64,000 nt of DNA from Hanleya hanleyi (taxonomy: Eukaryota; Mollusca; Polyplacophora; Lepidopleurida; Hanleyidae): assembly GCA_036873755.1 (NCBI GenBank), contig JAVTVY010019522.1, forward strand, positions 1 through 64,000, given 5' to 3'. How positions within the stretch are numbered: position 1 is the stretch's first letter; the number at the start of each line of letters is the position of its first letter. The position numbers and the translations under genes are program-made. The notes under the pieces are model-generated. The model had not been told where the DNA came from, ran no database searches, and saw only the letters and a list, made by a program, of their open reading frames with translations. This document shows positions 43,801-54,268 of the stretch, piece after piece.

Positions 43801-46800
43801 CTTCAATGATAGCAGGTACGTCCTCTCACACATTCAGGGCACTACACAGCTCATTATAAACATCCATACACGGACAACTGGAGCTACTTCAGTGATAGCA
43901 GGTACGTCCTCTCACAGATCCAGGGCACTACACAGCTCATTATAAACATCCATACACGGACGACTGGAGCTACTTCAATGATAGCATGTACATCCTCTCA
44001 TGCGTTCAGGGCACTACACAGCTCATTATAAACATCCATACACAGACGACTGGAACTACTTCAATGATAGCATGTACATCCTCTCACGCGTTCAGGGCAC
44101 TACACAGCTCATTATAAACATCCATACACAGATGACTGGAACTACTTCAATGATAGCATGTACATCCTCTCACGCGTTCAGGGCACTACACAGCTCATTA
44201 TAAACATCCATACACAGATGACTGGAACTACTTCAATGATAGCATGTACATCCTCTCACGCGTTCAGGGCACTACACAGCTCATTATAAACATCCATACA
44301 CAGACGACTGGAACTACTTCAATGATAGCATGTACATCCTCTCACGCGTTCAGGGCACTACACAGCTCATTTTAAACATCCATACACAGACGACTGGAAC
44401 TACTTCAATGATAGCATGTACATCCTCTCACGCGTTCAGGGCACTACACAGCTCATTTTAAACATCCATACACAGATGACTGGAACTACTTCAATGATAG
44501 CAGGTACATCCTCTCACGCGTTCAGGGCACTACACAGCTCATTTTAAACATCCATACACAGACGACTGGAACTACTTCAATGATAGCATGTACATCCTCT
44601 CATGCATTCAGGGCACTACACAGCTCATTATAAACATCCATACACAGATGACTGGAACTACTTCAATGATAGCATGTACATCCTCTCACGCGTTCAGGGC
44701 ACTACACAGCTCATTATAAACATCCATACACAGATGACTGGAACTACTTCAATGATAGCATGTACATCCTCTCATGCGTTCAGGGCACTACACAGCTCAT
44801 TTTAAACATCCATACACAGACGACTGGAACTACTTCAATGATAGCATGTACATCCTCTCACGCGTTCAGGGCACTACACAGCTCATTATAAACATCCATA
44901 CACAGATGACTGGAACTACTTCAATGATAGCATGTACATCCTCTCATGCATTCAGGGCACTACACAGCTCATTTTAAACATCCATACACAGACGACTGGA
45001 ACTACTTCAATGATAGCATGTACATCCTCTCATGCATTCAGGGCACTACACAGCTCATTATAAACATCCATACACAGATGACTGGAACTACTTCAATGAT
45101 AGCATGTACATCCTCTCATGCATTCAGGGCACTACACAGCTCATTTTAAACATCCATACACAGACGACTGGAACTACTTCAATGATAGCATGTACATCCT
45201 CTCATGCATTCAGGGCACTACACAGCTCATTATAAACATCCATACACAGATGACTGGAACTACTTCAATGATAGCATGTACATCCTCTCACGCGTTCAGG
45301 GCACTACACAGCTCATTATAAACATCCATACACAGATGACTGGAACTACTTCAATGATAGCATGTACATCCTCTCACGCGTTCAGGGCACTACACAGCTC
45401 ATTTTAAACATCCATACACAGACGACTGGAACTACTTCAATGATAGCATGTACATCCTCTCACGCGTTCAGGGCACTACACAGCTCATTTTAAACATCCA
45501 TACACAGATGACTGGAACTACTTCAATGATAGCAGGTACATCCTCTCACGCGTTCAGGGCACTACACAGCTCATTTTAAACATCCATACACAGATGACTG
45601 GAACTACTTCAATGATAGCAGGCACATCCTCTCACTCATTTCCTATCATGAAAGTATCCGTGCGAACTCCGTCAACTCCAGTCTTGAGAGATTTGCCTGG
45701 GTCTGTTTGCCCTGGTAAACAAGTACAGTGGGTTGTAACCTCCCGATCGCACTTCAACATCAATAGCCGATCTAGATGTTGATAGCCAAGTAGCATGAAT
45801 TTTGTTTATATGACATTTAACCCACACTGAGATCAAAGCGATTGTCTGTTCAGTGACCTTGATGTTCATGTCTCGCACTCCAATTTAAATTTATCGTTTC
45901 ATAGAGATGTTACTTTGAAATTTTGCTTAGTGAGCTCGCACGGAATAAAGACACAGGTGCTCCAGTTAAGCTGAAGCTCCACACTGGTATTAGGCATTGA
46001 AAAGGTCCAGGTAAATATCTGGCGATATTGTAACGATCACACACTCTGGCCACCATATAATGTACGGTAATTTCCCTATTAATTCGCGATGTAGTGATGA
46101 AACTCGCCACTCCAAAAATTGACTACTTTCGAATTATTTGTCGAGCGAATTCCAGAAAAAACGCGAGTGTTTGAATTAAATGTTGCGCCGATTTTCACGG
46201 GAGATCCAAAATGGCGGACCGCTTTGCCGTGGTCGTAGTGATCGTATTTATTACCGTGTATTAACTTTGATGTCTCATCATAGTTTCCATAAAAGGCAGT
46301 GTATGATCATGCAAGATCATGCAGATTTTTGAGCTGACGTCCGTAAATTCGCGTCCATAATAACATCGTAAAAGTAGGCCAAAACATTGAACGTATTCCT
46401 ACGTTTTTGTTCAGTATTAGCTATGATCTATATTATGAAACCTAACTGACATGGAATTGAAAGAATATTCTGGAAATATAAAACTATACACATATTAGAG
46501 TATTCCATGTTCGAGTCGTTCGGTATGTCAACGTTGTTGTTGTGAACCCTGAAAATGGCCTGTATCACGAAGCTTTAGAAAGATAAACGGACTGCCATAG
46601 ACTTTTTGGCTAGGCTTTGGTGTAAGACCTCCCATTGAAAAGGTAATATCCCGAACAAAAGACTGACAATACAACTTGCAGCAGATCCTTTGTCAATTAT
46701 ATTTCGTGAGTCTTACACCAAATCGTTGCCGACTTTTTGGTCTGCACTGTCCATGATTTTACACACACCATCCAGGACTTGAATAAATATCCCGGACCTA

Positions 46801-49800
46801 TGAAACGAAATGAATGTAGAATTAACGGCGGATTGTACAAGAGAACCGAGTGTCAGTCGGCATTACAGGTTTCGATTTGTTTCAAGTATGAGAATATCTA
46901 TTACGGTACAGGTACTGTAACATTTTACTAAAAGTATGGGGTCGAAGTATGATATCGTTCTGAATATTAATTAGCTACTGGTAGGTTCTCATCTCAGAAA
47001 CTTTATCTATTGCCGTTTAAATGTTTCTCAAATTTGTTTAGAATTAGAGTAATGGAATGGCGATAGCGATGTTTTGATTCTTATTGTAAAAATGCGGGGT
47101 GTAATTCCAAAGAATTTTTATTGCTGGAATTTCGGTAAGTTCGTGGGGATTCATAAGAAGTATTTTCATTAACAATAAAATATTTAACTAAACGGGAAAG
47201 AGGTAAGTCTTTATGATAACTATATTTGAACAAAACAGAACACATGCAGAGATGATTGTTGTCGGCGCTTCACATCGCAAAATTTGTTTTTGTCCCCTGT
47301 TGGGGAAAACTGACGTTTGTCAACTGTGTGATTTCCTGTCTATGTTGCGTTAAACGATAGGTGTATTTTGTTAAAACTTTTTCATTTAAGTTTATCTAAT
47401 TATCTAAATAAGCAGGTGTGTTTTGCCTTATGGCCAGTGTCACAACTCCAAGACTATCCCTGAGTTTCAGTTGGTCGACTCTGACGATGAAGACTTCCTT
47501 GGATTTTCTGCGGAAGATATTCCCCCGGAAATGAAGATCGAGTGAGACCAGTTTGTCCGCATCTGAATGTGCCGATTTGAAAACTTGTAGCTTTAATCTC
47601 GGATAAAATAAATCCAGTACGCAATGCCTCAGTAAATTGCATGTATGATGCTTTTATTTTATGCTGTTTTATGTTATATATTGTTATCGTAGTGCTCCTG
47701 TAATAGAACGAAGTGCTGTATTCTCATATATGCATCCGTTTTACACTTTTATATCAAATCGTCACCACTCACTTGAGCTTGTTACCTGCCGTTCAGTTGT
47801 TCGTATTCCACATAAACGGCATGGTAATTTCAATAATATCACATGATTGAAAGTTCCTGGTTCACAATATATGACTGTCATTCAACAATGTTTAATTCTT
47901 GAAAAGAAAAACTTTTACCTGCATCCGATCGTCTTTCTGGTTTGAGATTTGGCCCGACTGTAGCTTTTCCATAATTTATAAATATACACTCAGTAAATAT
48001 AACCTGATCCACTTCAGGAAATATACAGAAATCGACATTTCAATTAACCGGTAAATTAGATCATCTATGTATTAAAGTTGTGATTGTATTCTGATCGGAG
48101 AATCATGACGAAAAGCTCAGCAAATGTACAATCCCGTTTCTCAACGGTTTAGTGAAATTAATTCAGCCTTTCAGAGAATCTAGTTGAGAAAAGTTATAAA
48201 ATATATTCATATGTTCAATATCATGATGATTTTGTCCGTGCAGTATGGAGAACCATATCGTGGATGGATTTATTCCATTTTCCTAAAAAAAATTCTAAAC
48301 ATTACTAATATCCAAATTATAACCGCGGCATGCGATTGTTGACTCCAGGTCAGATCGACAGCAGGCTTCATCTGAAAATATATTAGCATAAAATGTATTC
48401 TATTTAATCACTAACGTACAAAAGTTAAAGAGGCCATGAATTAATGAGGGACGATGAACCACCGTAAAGACTTGAACAGAAAAGGAGCGCCATGAAAATT
48501 TCCTAAGAGCGTGTCACGTCGACCATCGTTGTCGGTGATTTTGATGTTTCGTTCAAACATAATTCATTCGCACGCAGTTCTGCTTTCTCGGAAAATATTC
48601 ACCTTGTTTTTCAAATAAAGGAATGCTGATTGAAAAAATGATATTTGATATACGAATGCTGGAAACTGAAGAATGATTCAATAGCGGGCCGTATGCAGAC
48701 ACTCAACCACGTGCGGGGGACTACCGTATATATTTTACCTGACTGCGGCGAAACGTGATCAAGTTAGGATAAAATTACAGGACTGCGGAGTTAATTGAAT
48801 CAATATTTTTCCTTATAGACTGTATGTAATAGTAATTCAGTCTGATTAAACTTGAACCATTCCCTATTGTTTCTCTGCGTTTACGAATAATAGCATACGG
48901 CGACATACTATATGAGATTCTAGTAACATATTCACTTTACTTTCATCAGCACGAACTCCGTGGCGAAAACGGGAGTGTTCGAATTTATTGTTTCACGGAT
49001 ATATTGAAAATGCTCCCATTTTCATTTTATTAGGATGGACAAAATCACGACGGGGAAAAATCGGCCGTTTTCGAATTAAATTTGGAAGGTGAATTAATAG
49101 GGAAATTACCGTAATTGAAATACACTATATTGATGCTCAGAACATGTACCGGTCAGGATAGCAGTCAATTATACACTTCTCAGACATCTCAGTACTTCTT
49201 GGCACATCTCGGTACTTCTCAGTACGATACTTCGATATAACGTCTAGGATTCTGACACCACAGACATAGAGAGATATCTGAACTCATAGGATAGGATAGG
49301 TTGAACTTAAACTGCATAGATGAAGTTAACACCATGTTTCAACATAATAAAGGTATGGTTTATTCGCCATAGAAAACACACGATATATATTGTATAACGT
49401 GACGTGGTGTGATGGAATGTGATGTAAACACTCCCATTAAACTGACCAAGTAACTTCTGTGTATATAATATAACACACGAACTCTCATGGATGGTTATGG
49501 GTGGTTACAGGTCACTCATCATCTCTGAATACACATCAGATTAACATCACTTCAGTGTAAATAACCTGTAACAGCATTCAGGTGTTATCGGTATTACAGA
49601 TTTGTTATGGGTATACTTCCTCACTAGGTATGCTTGTAACACAGGTACAACATCAGAGTAATACTAACTCCGTAACTTCTTACGGGTATTACGGGTTATG
49701 GGTTTTGTCATCTATGAACACTCAAAACATCAGTTGCACACATCCCGTAACTTCTTACGGGTATTACGGGTTATGGGTTTTGTCATCTATGAACACTCAA

Positions 49801-52521
49801 AACATCAGTTGCACACATCCCGTAACTTCTTACGGGTATTACTGGTATTACGTGTTATAGACTTGTTATGTTTTTTTATTCATCTATGAGCACTCAAAAC
49901 GTCAGTTGCACACATCCGTACCACTCCATAACTCCTTACGGGTATTACGGGTTAGGATTATTCATTTCTAATAGTCCTCATAGGACAGATACATCTATAA
50001 CACCCCGTAACACTTTTACGGGTTTCTTACGGGTGTTACGGGTTTCTTACGGGTTATGGGTTTGTTACGGGTTATGGGTTTGTATGGCTCATCTCTAAAA
50101 TGTATAGGACATCTGTTTGGTGGGGTAAGGCTTCTTTATTTGTCACTCAGTGCCATATCATCAGTGTAAGAACCCATATTGTACCTTATTGGCACGTCTT
50201 CTCAGTGAGAAAGCTTAGAGCAATCTGTCAACAGTGAGAGAGCCAAAGGCTATCTGCTCTCAAGTCGTCTTGTCATCGTATTTATACTCTCCCACTCGTG
50301 CGGTCATTCGGTACAACTCCACCTATCGGGAACTTTCCCAACTACCAAAACACTGTACAGCCACCCATAAGAGTTCACTCTACGGCTTATTAAACTTTCA
50401 CAGTCAATAATTCCAAGAGAATAAATAACTATTATGCCTCTGAGAATAATCAGATCATTAGTTATCATTAACAGCGGCAATAAATTGTTATAGCGAGATA
50501 CGAATCTGGCAAGATATGTCATCATGGAACAACATGGCAGACATCGGCCAGAACTTGTCGGCAAAGAGACATAAAAACGGCTATAACTCCATAAAAGAAT
50601 TATGTCATCACCTGTCAGCAAATGCTAATGATCTGTACTAAACACTGATACAATCCATCATGAAAACAGCTGTTAGAATTACTCTGAATTGATCAGGTGA
50701 ATGTTTTTCAGGCATAAAACGAAAATTAGGCCATTGTAACACATTTACATGTTCGGCTTCTGTATTAGAAAAACGATGTCAATAGAACTCTCAATAGAAA
50801 ACAACAGTACAGCATAAGCTAGTCGTCTCAATATTTAACCAGACATTTGGAGATGTCCTGAACGTTTCTGTGATTCAATGGAGTGCTGGAAATTAAAAGA
50901 ATGGAAAACAGCAGTGTTCCCAGGCCCAGTGATTTCAATGTTGGTCAATTCTCTTTGAGATCTGACTGCCTCGTTTAATGAGAAAAGACCAAGAGATACA
51001 TTCACAGTCGTTACCCCTGACCCTATTCAGTGTTCCTTCAATATCTGTTCTAATGAACTTGGCACCGTGAGGCTCCTGGGGATTGACCTGGGGTGTCGTC
51101 GTGCACACTTCAGGTCATGGTAAGAATAGGTCTCAGCTCCTCAGAGAGCTTGTCGTAAGAGGCGACTAACTGGGGCACCCGTGGGGATCCCGGGTGTGAA
51201 AAGGAATAGGACCCCACCCGTGGTGTCTTGGGTGTTAAAAGGAATAGGACCCTACCCGTGTGGTTTCCGGGTGTGAAAAGGAATAGGAACCAACTTCATG
51301 ATACGACTGAAATAGTGTTGAAAGCGACGTTAAATCATATACACTCACTCACTCAATCCAATGAACTTGTTTCTTCTGTCCGTGCTTACTAGTTGATTTC
51401 AATTGACTGAAAAAGTAGATCGATCGATGTAAATTTTGAACTGGCATAATCTGGAACATTATCAGATGAGAGACAGAACAGAATTTCTTTTCAATATCGC
51501 GATGATTCTGTCCACCTGTTTGTGGCTGGTTTCCATGGTTTTCACATCTGAATGAAAAGATTCGAAAAAAATTCTAATCATTTCTTTTTCTTCCTTTTTT
51601 TTAATTTTACCCTTTTCCAATTTTAGAACTTTTATTCACAAAACAAACTTCAAAATATTTTGCATAGGTAATCCAAATTTCAATTACGGCATACAACTGT
51701 TAGAATCTATATATGCCGTCTGTCCAGTCATCTAGTTTCATCTGAAAATATGGTAACATAATGTATCAGTTATGAGGGACAATAGTGAGGGACAGTTAAT
51801 AACCATAGATATCTGCATTATGGATGTGCCATTGATAATTTCTTCAAGCACATGTCATGTTTGATCATCGTTGAGAATTCATGTTCCATTCACTTGTAGA
51901 GTTTTGTTTTCTCAAACAATGATCACAGTATATATAATTTCAGGTATTACTGGTCGCATAATGTTAAATATTTTATTTGATAAACAATGTGGCTGGAAAT
52001 ACATAAATGACTGAACAAATCTGATGCAGTCCTGGTTGAATGTTCTCAACACATTGCTATGGCCACTGTTAATTAATTGTTTGTTTCTCGTAACCTTGTT
52101 GGTAAAAATACACCTGCTGAGTGCGATATTATTAACTAATAATTTTAACTTGCAAACCAATTGTGTACAAATATGAAGAAAATGAGCAAGTTTTACTCAT
52201 GAAAATGTAAATCCCTCATGGATTTTAATTATTTACTCTCAAAATATAGATGAGGGCTGGATACGGGAAACGAACTACATGTATTAATTATCAGCGGCCT
52301 AAGGCCAGTACTCAATTGCTGTGTTGTAACGTTCTAGACTAGGTGCTTCAACTATGGCCCATACTATTGTCAATAGTTAGGACAAGTCAGAACAGTATCA
52401 TCACAATTACCATATTATTTTCTCAATTTTCAGAGTCAGTCAGGCCAGTTTTCGTGATGCTGTCAGTGCTGAAGCGTACGTCCTGTTCTATGAGCTTGCC
52501 AGCCAAACCTCACGATTATGA
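30930..52521 (+). CDS. USP2: USP2-type ubiquitin-specific protease (12 coding exons)
   Basis: The spliced product is about 625-645 residues; vertebrate USP2 long form is about 605. A Ser/Thr/Arg/Tyr-rich, presumably disordered N-terminus (exon 1) precedes a USP catalytic domain of 356 residues encoded by exons 2-12. Those eleven exons total 1,071 bases with matching phases throughout. The catalytic Cys is in [13 protein letters not shown], His in SGHYTAHC and Asp in FNDS. Other family blocks are [40 protein letters not shown] and [10 protein letters not shown] near the C-terminus. USP2 removes ubiquitin from substrates such as cell-cycle and metabolic regulators. USP21 or USP8 are the nearest alternatives, but the C-terminal SRL end and exon 1 style favour USP2. 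One Zn ligand position appears changed (see exon 7). Confidence 0.9.
31808..32235. repeat. AT-rich minisatellite in USP2 intron 1
   Basis: About ten degenerate units of 35-45 bp built on TGCTTCCAATAATGTAATTA and TATGAATGCATTATTC. One unit is interrupted at 31858-31893 by a SINE-tail sequence (TTGAAAGCGACGTTAAATCA, then TTCACTCGCTCACC). The array starts immediately after the end of exon 1 coding sequence. Confidence 0.88.
33167..33223 (+). CDS. USP2: USP2-like exon 2
   Basis: Acceptor TTTTCCAG, donor ACC|GTAAGG, 19 codons, phase 0 at both ends; encodes GLRNLGNT just before the catalytic Cys. A second possible acceptor at 33173 would shift the entry phase. Confidence 0.9.
33709..33835 (+). CDS. 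USP2: USP2-like exon 3 (catalytic Cys)
   Basis: Acceptor TGTTTCAG, donor GG|GTAAGT. Opens with [19 protein letters not shown]: the first Cys is the nucleophile. Confidence 0.95.
34290..35000. repeat. Degenerate tandem repeat of about 160 bp in USP2 intron 3
   Basis: Four to five diverged units, each with GATACAGCTACCAAATTTTG, a TTATTC/TTATTT step, TCTAGTTGTAT and TTTACAGAGTTATGCCCCTT-like blocks (starts near 34300, 34440, 34605, 34777, 34925). Confidence 0.75.
35423..35534 (+). CDS. USP2: USP2-like exon 4
   Basis: Acceptor TTTGACAG, donor CA|GTAAGT; encodes SLMKSLWKD, then [15 protein letters not shown], a USP2 family block. Confidence 0.95.
36511..36642 (+). CDS. USP2: USP2-like exon 5
   Basis: Acceptor TTCTTCCAG, donor AG|GTCTGT; encodes [18 protein letters not shown] and an Asp-rich DDDSDDDDD insert where vertebrate USP2 has a shorter acidic linker. 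Confidence 0.95.
36976..37040 (+). CDS. USP2: USP2-like exon 6
   Basis: Acceptor CTTTTTCAG, donor TAG|GTAAGA; encodes [20 protein letters not shown]. Confidence 0.92.
37781..37884 (+). CDS. USP2: USP2-like exon 7 (altered Zn finger half)
   Basis: Acceptor CTCAACAG, donor AAG|GTAACT; encodes [11 protein letters not shown] and [13 protein letters not shown]. Where USP2 relatives have a CxxC zinc pair, this exon reads FNHCGH, so the first Cys is Phe. The second Cys pair in exon 9 is intact. Confidence 0.93.
38171..38248 (+). CDS. USP2: USP2-like exon 8
   Basis: Acceptor TTTTTCAG, donor CCA|GTAAGT, 26 codons, phase 0 at both ends; encodes [20 protein letters not shown]. Confidence 0.95.
38926..39004 (+). 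CDS. USP2: USP2-like exon 9
   Basis: Acceptor GTTTTTAG, donor CC|GTATCC; encodes the [10 protein letters not shown] zinc pair and [12 protein letters not shown]. Confidence 0.93.
39176..39235 (-). repeat. SINE-tail relic
   Basis: GAGAGAGA run, then TTAAGGTTTAATGTCACGTT, CAGCTATATAGCGAC: the reverse of the common tail also seen at 18.1 kb. Confidence 0.55.
40247..40348 (+). CDS. USP2: USP2-like exon 10
   Basis: Acceptor CTTCTAG, donor GG|GTAAGT; completes [17 protein letters not shown] and [10 protein letters not shown]. Confidence 0.93.
40537..43596. mobile_element. Large dispersed repeat, copy 2 (inverted), in USP2 intron 10
   Basis: The reverse-orientation partner of 15487-18055, from TTTTTATACGCCCGCC and a (CCGTCTGT)n run to GAAGCCCCTTGGGCTCTTG. 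The interior at 40.7-41.55 kb is a degenerate tandem in which AGGTCAAAGGTCA recurs. 41.6-42.05 kb holds two tandem copies of about 180 bp (TTCTTGTCCGCNGAATATCT). A poly-C/poly-A run lies at about 42353-42373. Confidence 0.8.
43689..43815 (+). CDS. USP2: USP2-like exon 11 (catalytic His and Asp)
   Basis: Acceptor CTCACCAG, donor AG|GTACGT. Encodes [25 protein letters not shown] (His) and FNDS (Asp). The last 72 bases and the donor are the founder of the adjacent minisatellite. Confidence 0.95.
43744..45640. repeat. 86-bp minisatellite derived from USP2 exon 11 and its splice donor
   Basis: About 22 head-to-tail units of 86 bp. Each contains CAGGGCACTACACAGCTCAT (coding GHYTA in the parent), CATCCATACACAGA, GACTGGAACTACTTCAATGA and a donor-like AGCA(G/T)GTAC(A/G)T, then CCTCTCAC. 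The first unit overlaps the real exon end. Most units read AGCATGTACAT, with both flanking donor positions changed; units at about 43897, 44499 and 45531 keep AGCAGGTAC. As 86 is not a multiple of 3, the reading frame rotates. Variants GCGTTC / GCATTC and ATTATAAA / ATTTTAAA alternate in patches. Confidence 0.97.
45641..46062. other. Intron 11 after the minisatellite
   Basis: Sequence with short frames only; an E-box-free AT-rich intron. Nothing else recognised. Confidence 0.3.
46063..49112. mobile_element. Candidate 3.05-kb TA-flanked DNA transposon in USP2 intron 11
   Basis: TACGGTAATTTCCCTATTAA at the left is the exact complement of the end at 49112, a 23-bp perfect terminal inverted repeat beginning and ending in TA. 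Subterminal similarity continues weakly inward (GCGAGTGTTTGAATT / GGGAGTGTTCGAATT). A block at about 48180-48680 is repeated, diverged, at 51470-52010, suggesting a second partial copy. It contains the terminal-exon-like sequence at 47416-47545. Confidence 0.55.
47416..47545 (+). CDS. Terminal-exon-like open segment of unknown gene
   Basis: After the acceptor-like TAAATAAGCAG a frame of 42 residues reads [17 protein letters not shown], then [14 protein letters not shown] and IPPEMKIE before TGA. AATAAAATAAAT follows about 60 bases downstream. The entry phase (two bases needed) equals the exit phase of USP2 exon 11, so an alternative C-terminus is possible on paper, but it would lack the final USP strand. 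It may instead be the last exon of a transposon gene, since inverted repeats enclose it. Confidence 0.4.
49600..50095. repeat. 75-bp minisatellite rich in TTACGGG
   Basis: Three clear 75-bp units (starts 49671, 49746, 49821) with CGTAACTTCTTACGGGTATT and ATCTATGAACACTCAAAACA, then degenerate units with GGGTTTCTTACGGGTTATGG. Both CCCGTAA and TTACGGG occur, so each unit can fold back on itself. Confidence 0.88.
51075..51352 (+). mobile_element. Molluscan-type SINE with internal 40-bp triplication
   Basis: Head with CTTGTCGTAAGAGGCGACTA, then three tandem units CACCCGTGGGGATCCCGGGT / GTGAAAAGGAATAGGACC (two diverged), then the tail CGACTGAAATAGTGTTGAAA, GCGACGTTAAATCATA and CACTCACTCACTC. The tail matches that of the 5S-headed SINE and several relics in this window. 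Confidence 0.75.
51470..52010. repeat. Diverged duplicate of 48180-48680
   Basis: Colinear blocks: TTCAATATCGCGATGATTCT / TTCAATATCATGATGATTTT, CATCTGAAAATAT, GAGGGACAAT/GAGGGACGAT, ATCATCGTTGAGAATTC/ACCATCGTTGTCGGTGATT and GGCTGGAAAT / GCTGGAAACT. About 70% similar by eye. No coding frame kept. Confidence 0.65.
52434..52521 (+). CDS. USP2: USP2-like exon 12 (C-terminal exon)
   Basis: Acceptor CAATTTTCAG, one base completing an Arg codon, then [28 protein letters not shown] and TGA. This matches the AYLLFYELAS ending of USP2 proteins, and is 8.6 kb from exon 11. Confidence 0.94.
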
Positions 52522-53214
52522 AACCAGCTGTGTGGTAATCAAGAACAGAAAGTTTGGACCTAAACTTGTTATCTGATGTCGGCACAGTTTTTAATGACAT
52601 CTGTGAAAGCCAGTCTGATTCCTAAATGAAACAGTCCATTGCGACATTACGGGTTTGTGATGGGATAATCAACCATATGAAAACATAATACTGTGACAGA
52701 TGTACATATTTTCACCACAATATTCTTATTCAGTATTTCATTGGTGATAATTGTTCAATGATTTGCGGCCAGTAAAATAATTTGAAATGATTCACAGTTT
52801 ATTTCAATTATATTTAGTGTTAATCACTGTTGAACTTGATCATGCTACCCAGGAATACTACGGAAGTGATCAAAGTACAGGAGACCTTATCTTATAAGTA
52901 TTATAAGTTGGACAGCAACAACAATATCATTAGTCAAAGCAGGAAGCCATCAAGTTTTGTGACTTTACCTTGATCCTAGCCAGTGATGAAGAAGTGGGAG
53001 ATGAAATCACTGATCTACATGTACCACTCTATCAAACCCTGGTCAAATGTCACAAAGGTGATATTGAACATTTGTCATCATGAGTATAGTACTGCAACAC
53101 TATAATAGTTCAATCACAGAACTTCATTTTCTCAACCCTGAAATATCTGGATGATCAAATTTATTTGAACAGAAAGTTCAATACAAAATTACACAAAAGC
53201 AGTACATTATCAAG
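52522..53214. other. USP2 3' UTR and downstream
   Basis: AT-rich; probable 3' UTR at the left. No classic AATAAA close to the stop was fixed. No other gene seen. Confidence 0.4.
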
Positions 53215-53216
53215 TA

Positions 53217-53396
53217 CAGTGAAACCTGTGTATACCGACCATGCTTGGGACCAGATTATTTCGAGGTTCAAAATACTTTAAATTAATTATTGGGACCATT
53301 GATAGTATGGGTTTTTAGAGGTTAGTCGGTTTACCCAAGTGTCGGTATTTAGAGGTTGGTCGGTTTACCCAGGTGTCAGTATCACAGGTTTCACTG
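53217..53396. mobile_element. 180-bp pogo/Tigger-like MITE
   Basis: Termini CAGTGAAACCTGTG / CACAGGTTTCACTG, flanked by TA on both sides. Internal near-duplicate TTAGAGGTTAGTCGGTTTACC and TAGAGGTTGGTCGGTTTACC. CAGT termini with TA duplication fit the pogo/Tigger branch of Tc1-mariner. Confidence 0.75.
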
Positions 53397-53398
53397 TA

Positions 53399-54268
53399 GT
53401 TCTTCATAGTTGATTTAGGGGGTGGATAAATTTATTGAGGTGACAAAATTTTCAGGTGATCAAATGTCAATAGGGTGAATTTACCGTATTCAAGAAGTTT
53501 CTTCAATATCATTAGACAAAGGAAGTTAGGTTAATGTGCATGATTTTCCTGGGGAAGGAAATTTTGTGTTAATTTTTTTCCTATATTTTTTATTCTAACC
53601 GGTCTCGCGCTGTTGTAACATGTTTTCCGATGTTTGGCATCAGCAGAGATTGATCCAAAATAAAAGGGGTGACAAAATTAGCCTGAAAAAGAAAGAAGGA
53701 AAGGTAAAAGAATGAAAGAACGACAGCTTAAAAACAGGGGAATTTTTTGGAACCATTCGCAAAAATAGGTACGGTAACAAATTTTTCGTCAAAAGTTTGC
53801 TACCCTATCCCGGTTCCCCAACTGCTCCACCTGGGTTTGGTATATGAATGTTGGTTTGTTTCGTGCTTTTACATGTACATGTAACCTATGTCAGATAGGA
53901 TAATACAACCATGCATACATATGAAGTAGCATGATATGCCATTTCAAGTTTTGATATGTTCCGGTGTGTTCTGACAAAGTTTTGCTCTATATTGATATGG
54001 CAATGGATACATAATATAAGCCTTGCTGTGATACATACTTGTACATACATTATGCTGGGTGTAGCACACAGATTCACATATACACTTGAGCACTGTTTGA
54101 AAATAGTTCTCCTCGCATTGCGTTTTCATTGCCGGAGTGACATATTTGCCATTTTGTCACAGTTTTCTACCATATATGGCACACAGTTCTCATCATGGTG
54201 GCCATGTCTCAATTTCTTACCATCAATACTCTCATTTACTTTCATTTGGGTCGCTGAAATTTGGCACT
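53399..54268. other. Intergenic, unannotated
   Basis: Short antisense and sense frames of 60-105 codons only; none recognised. Confidence 0.35.

Noticed and set aside
44000..45407. Series of 67-codon frames containing SGHYTAH
   Set aside because: These are out-of-phase copies of USP2 exon 11 in the minisatellite; there are no acceptors, and the 86-bp period shifts the frame.
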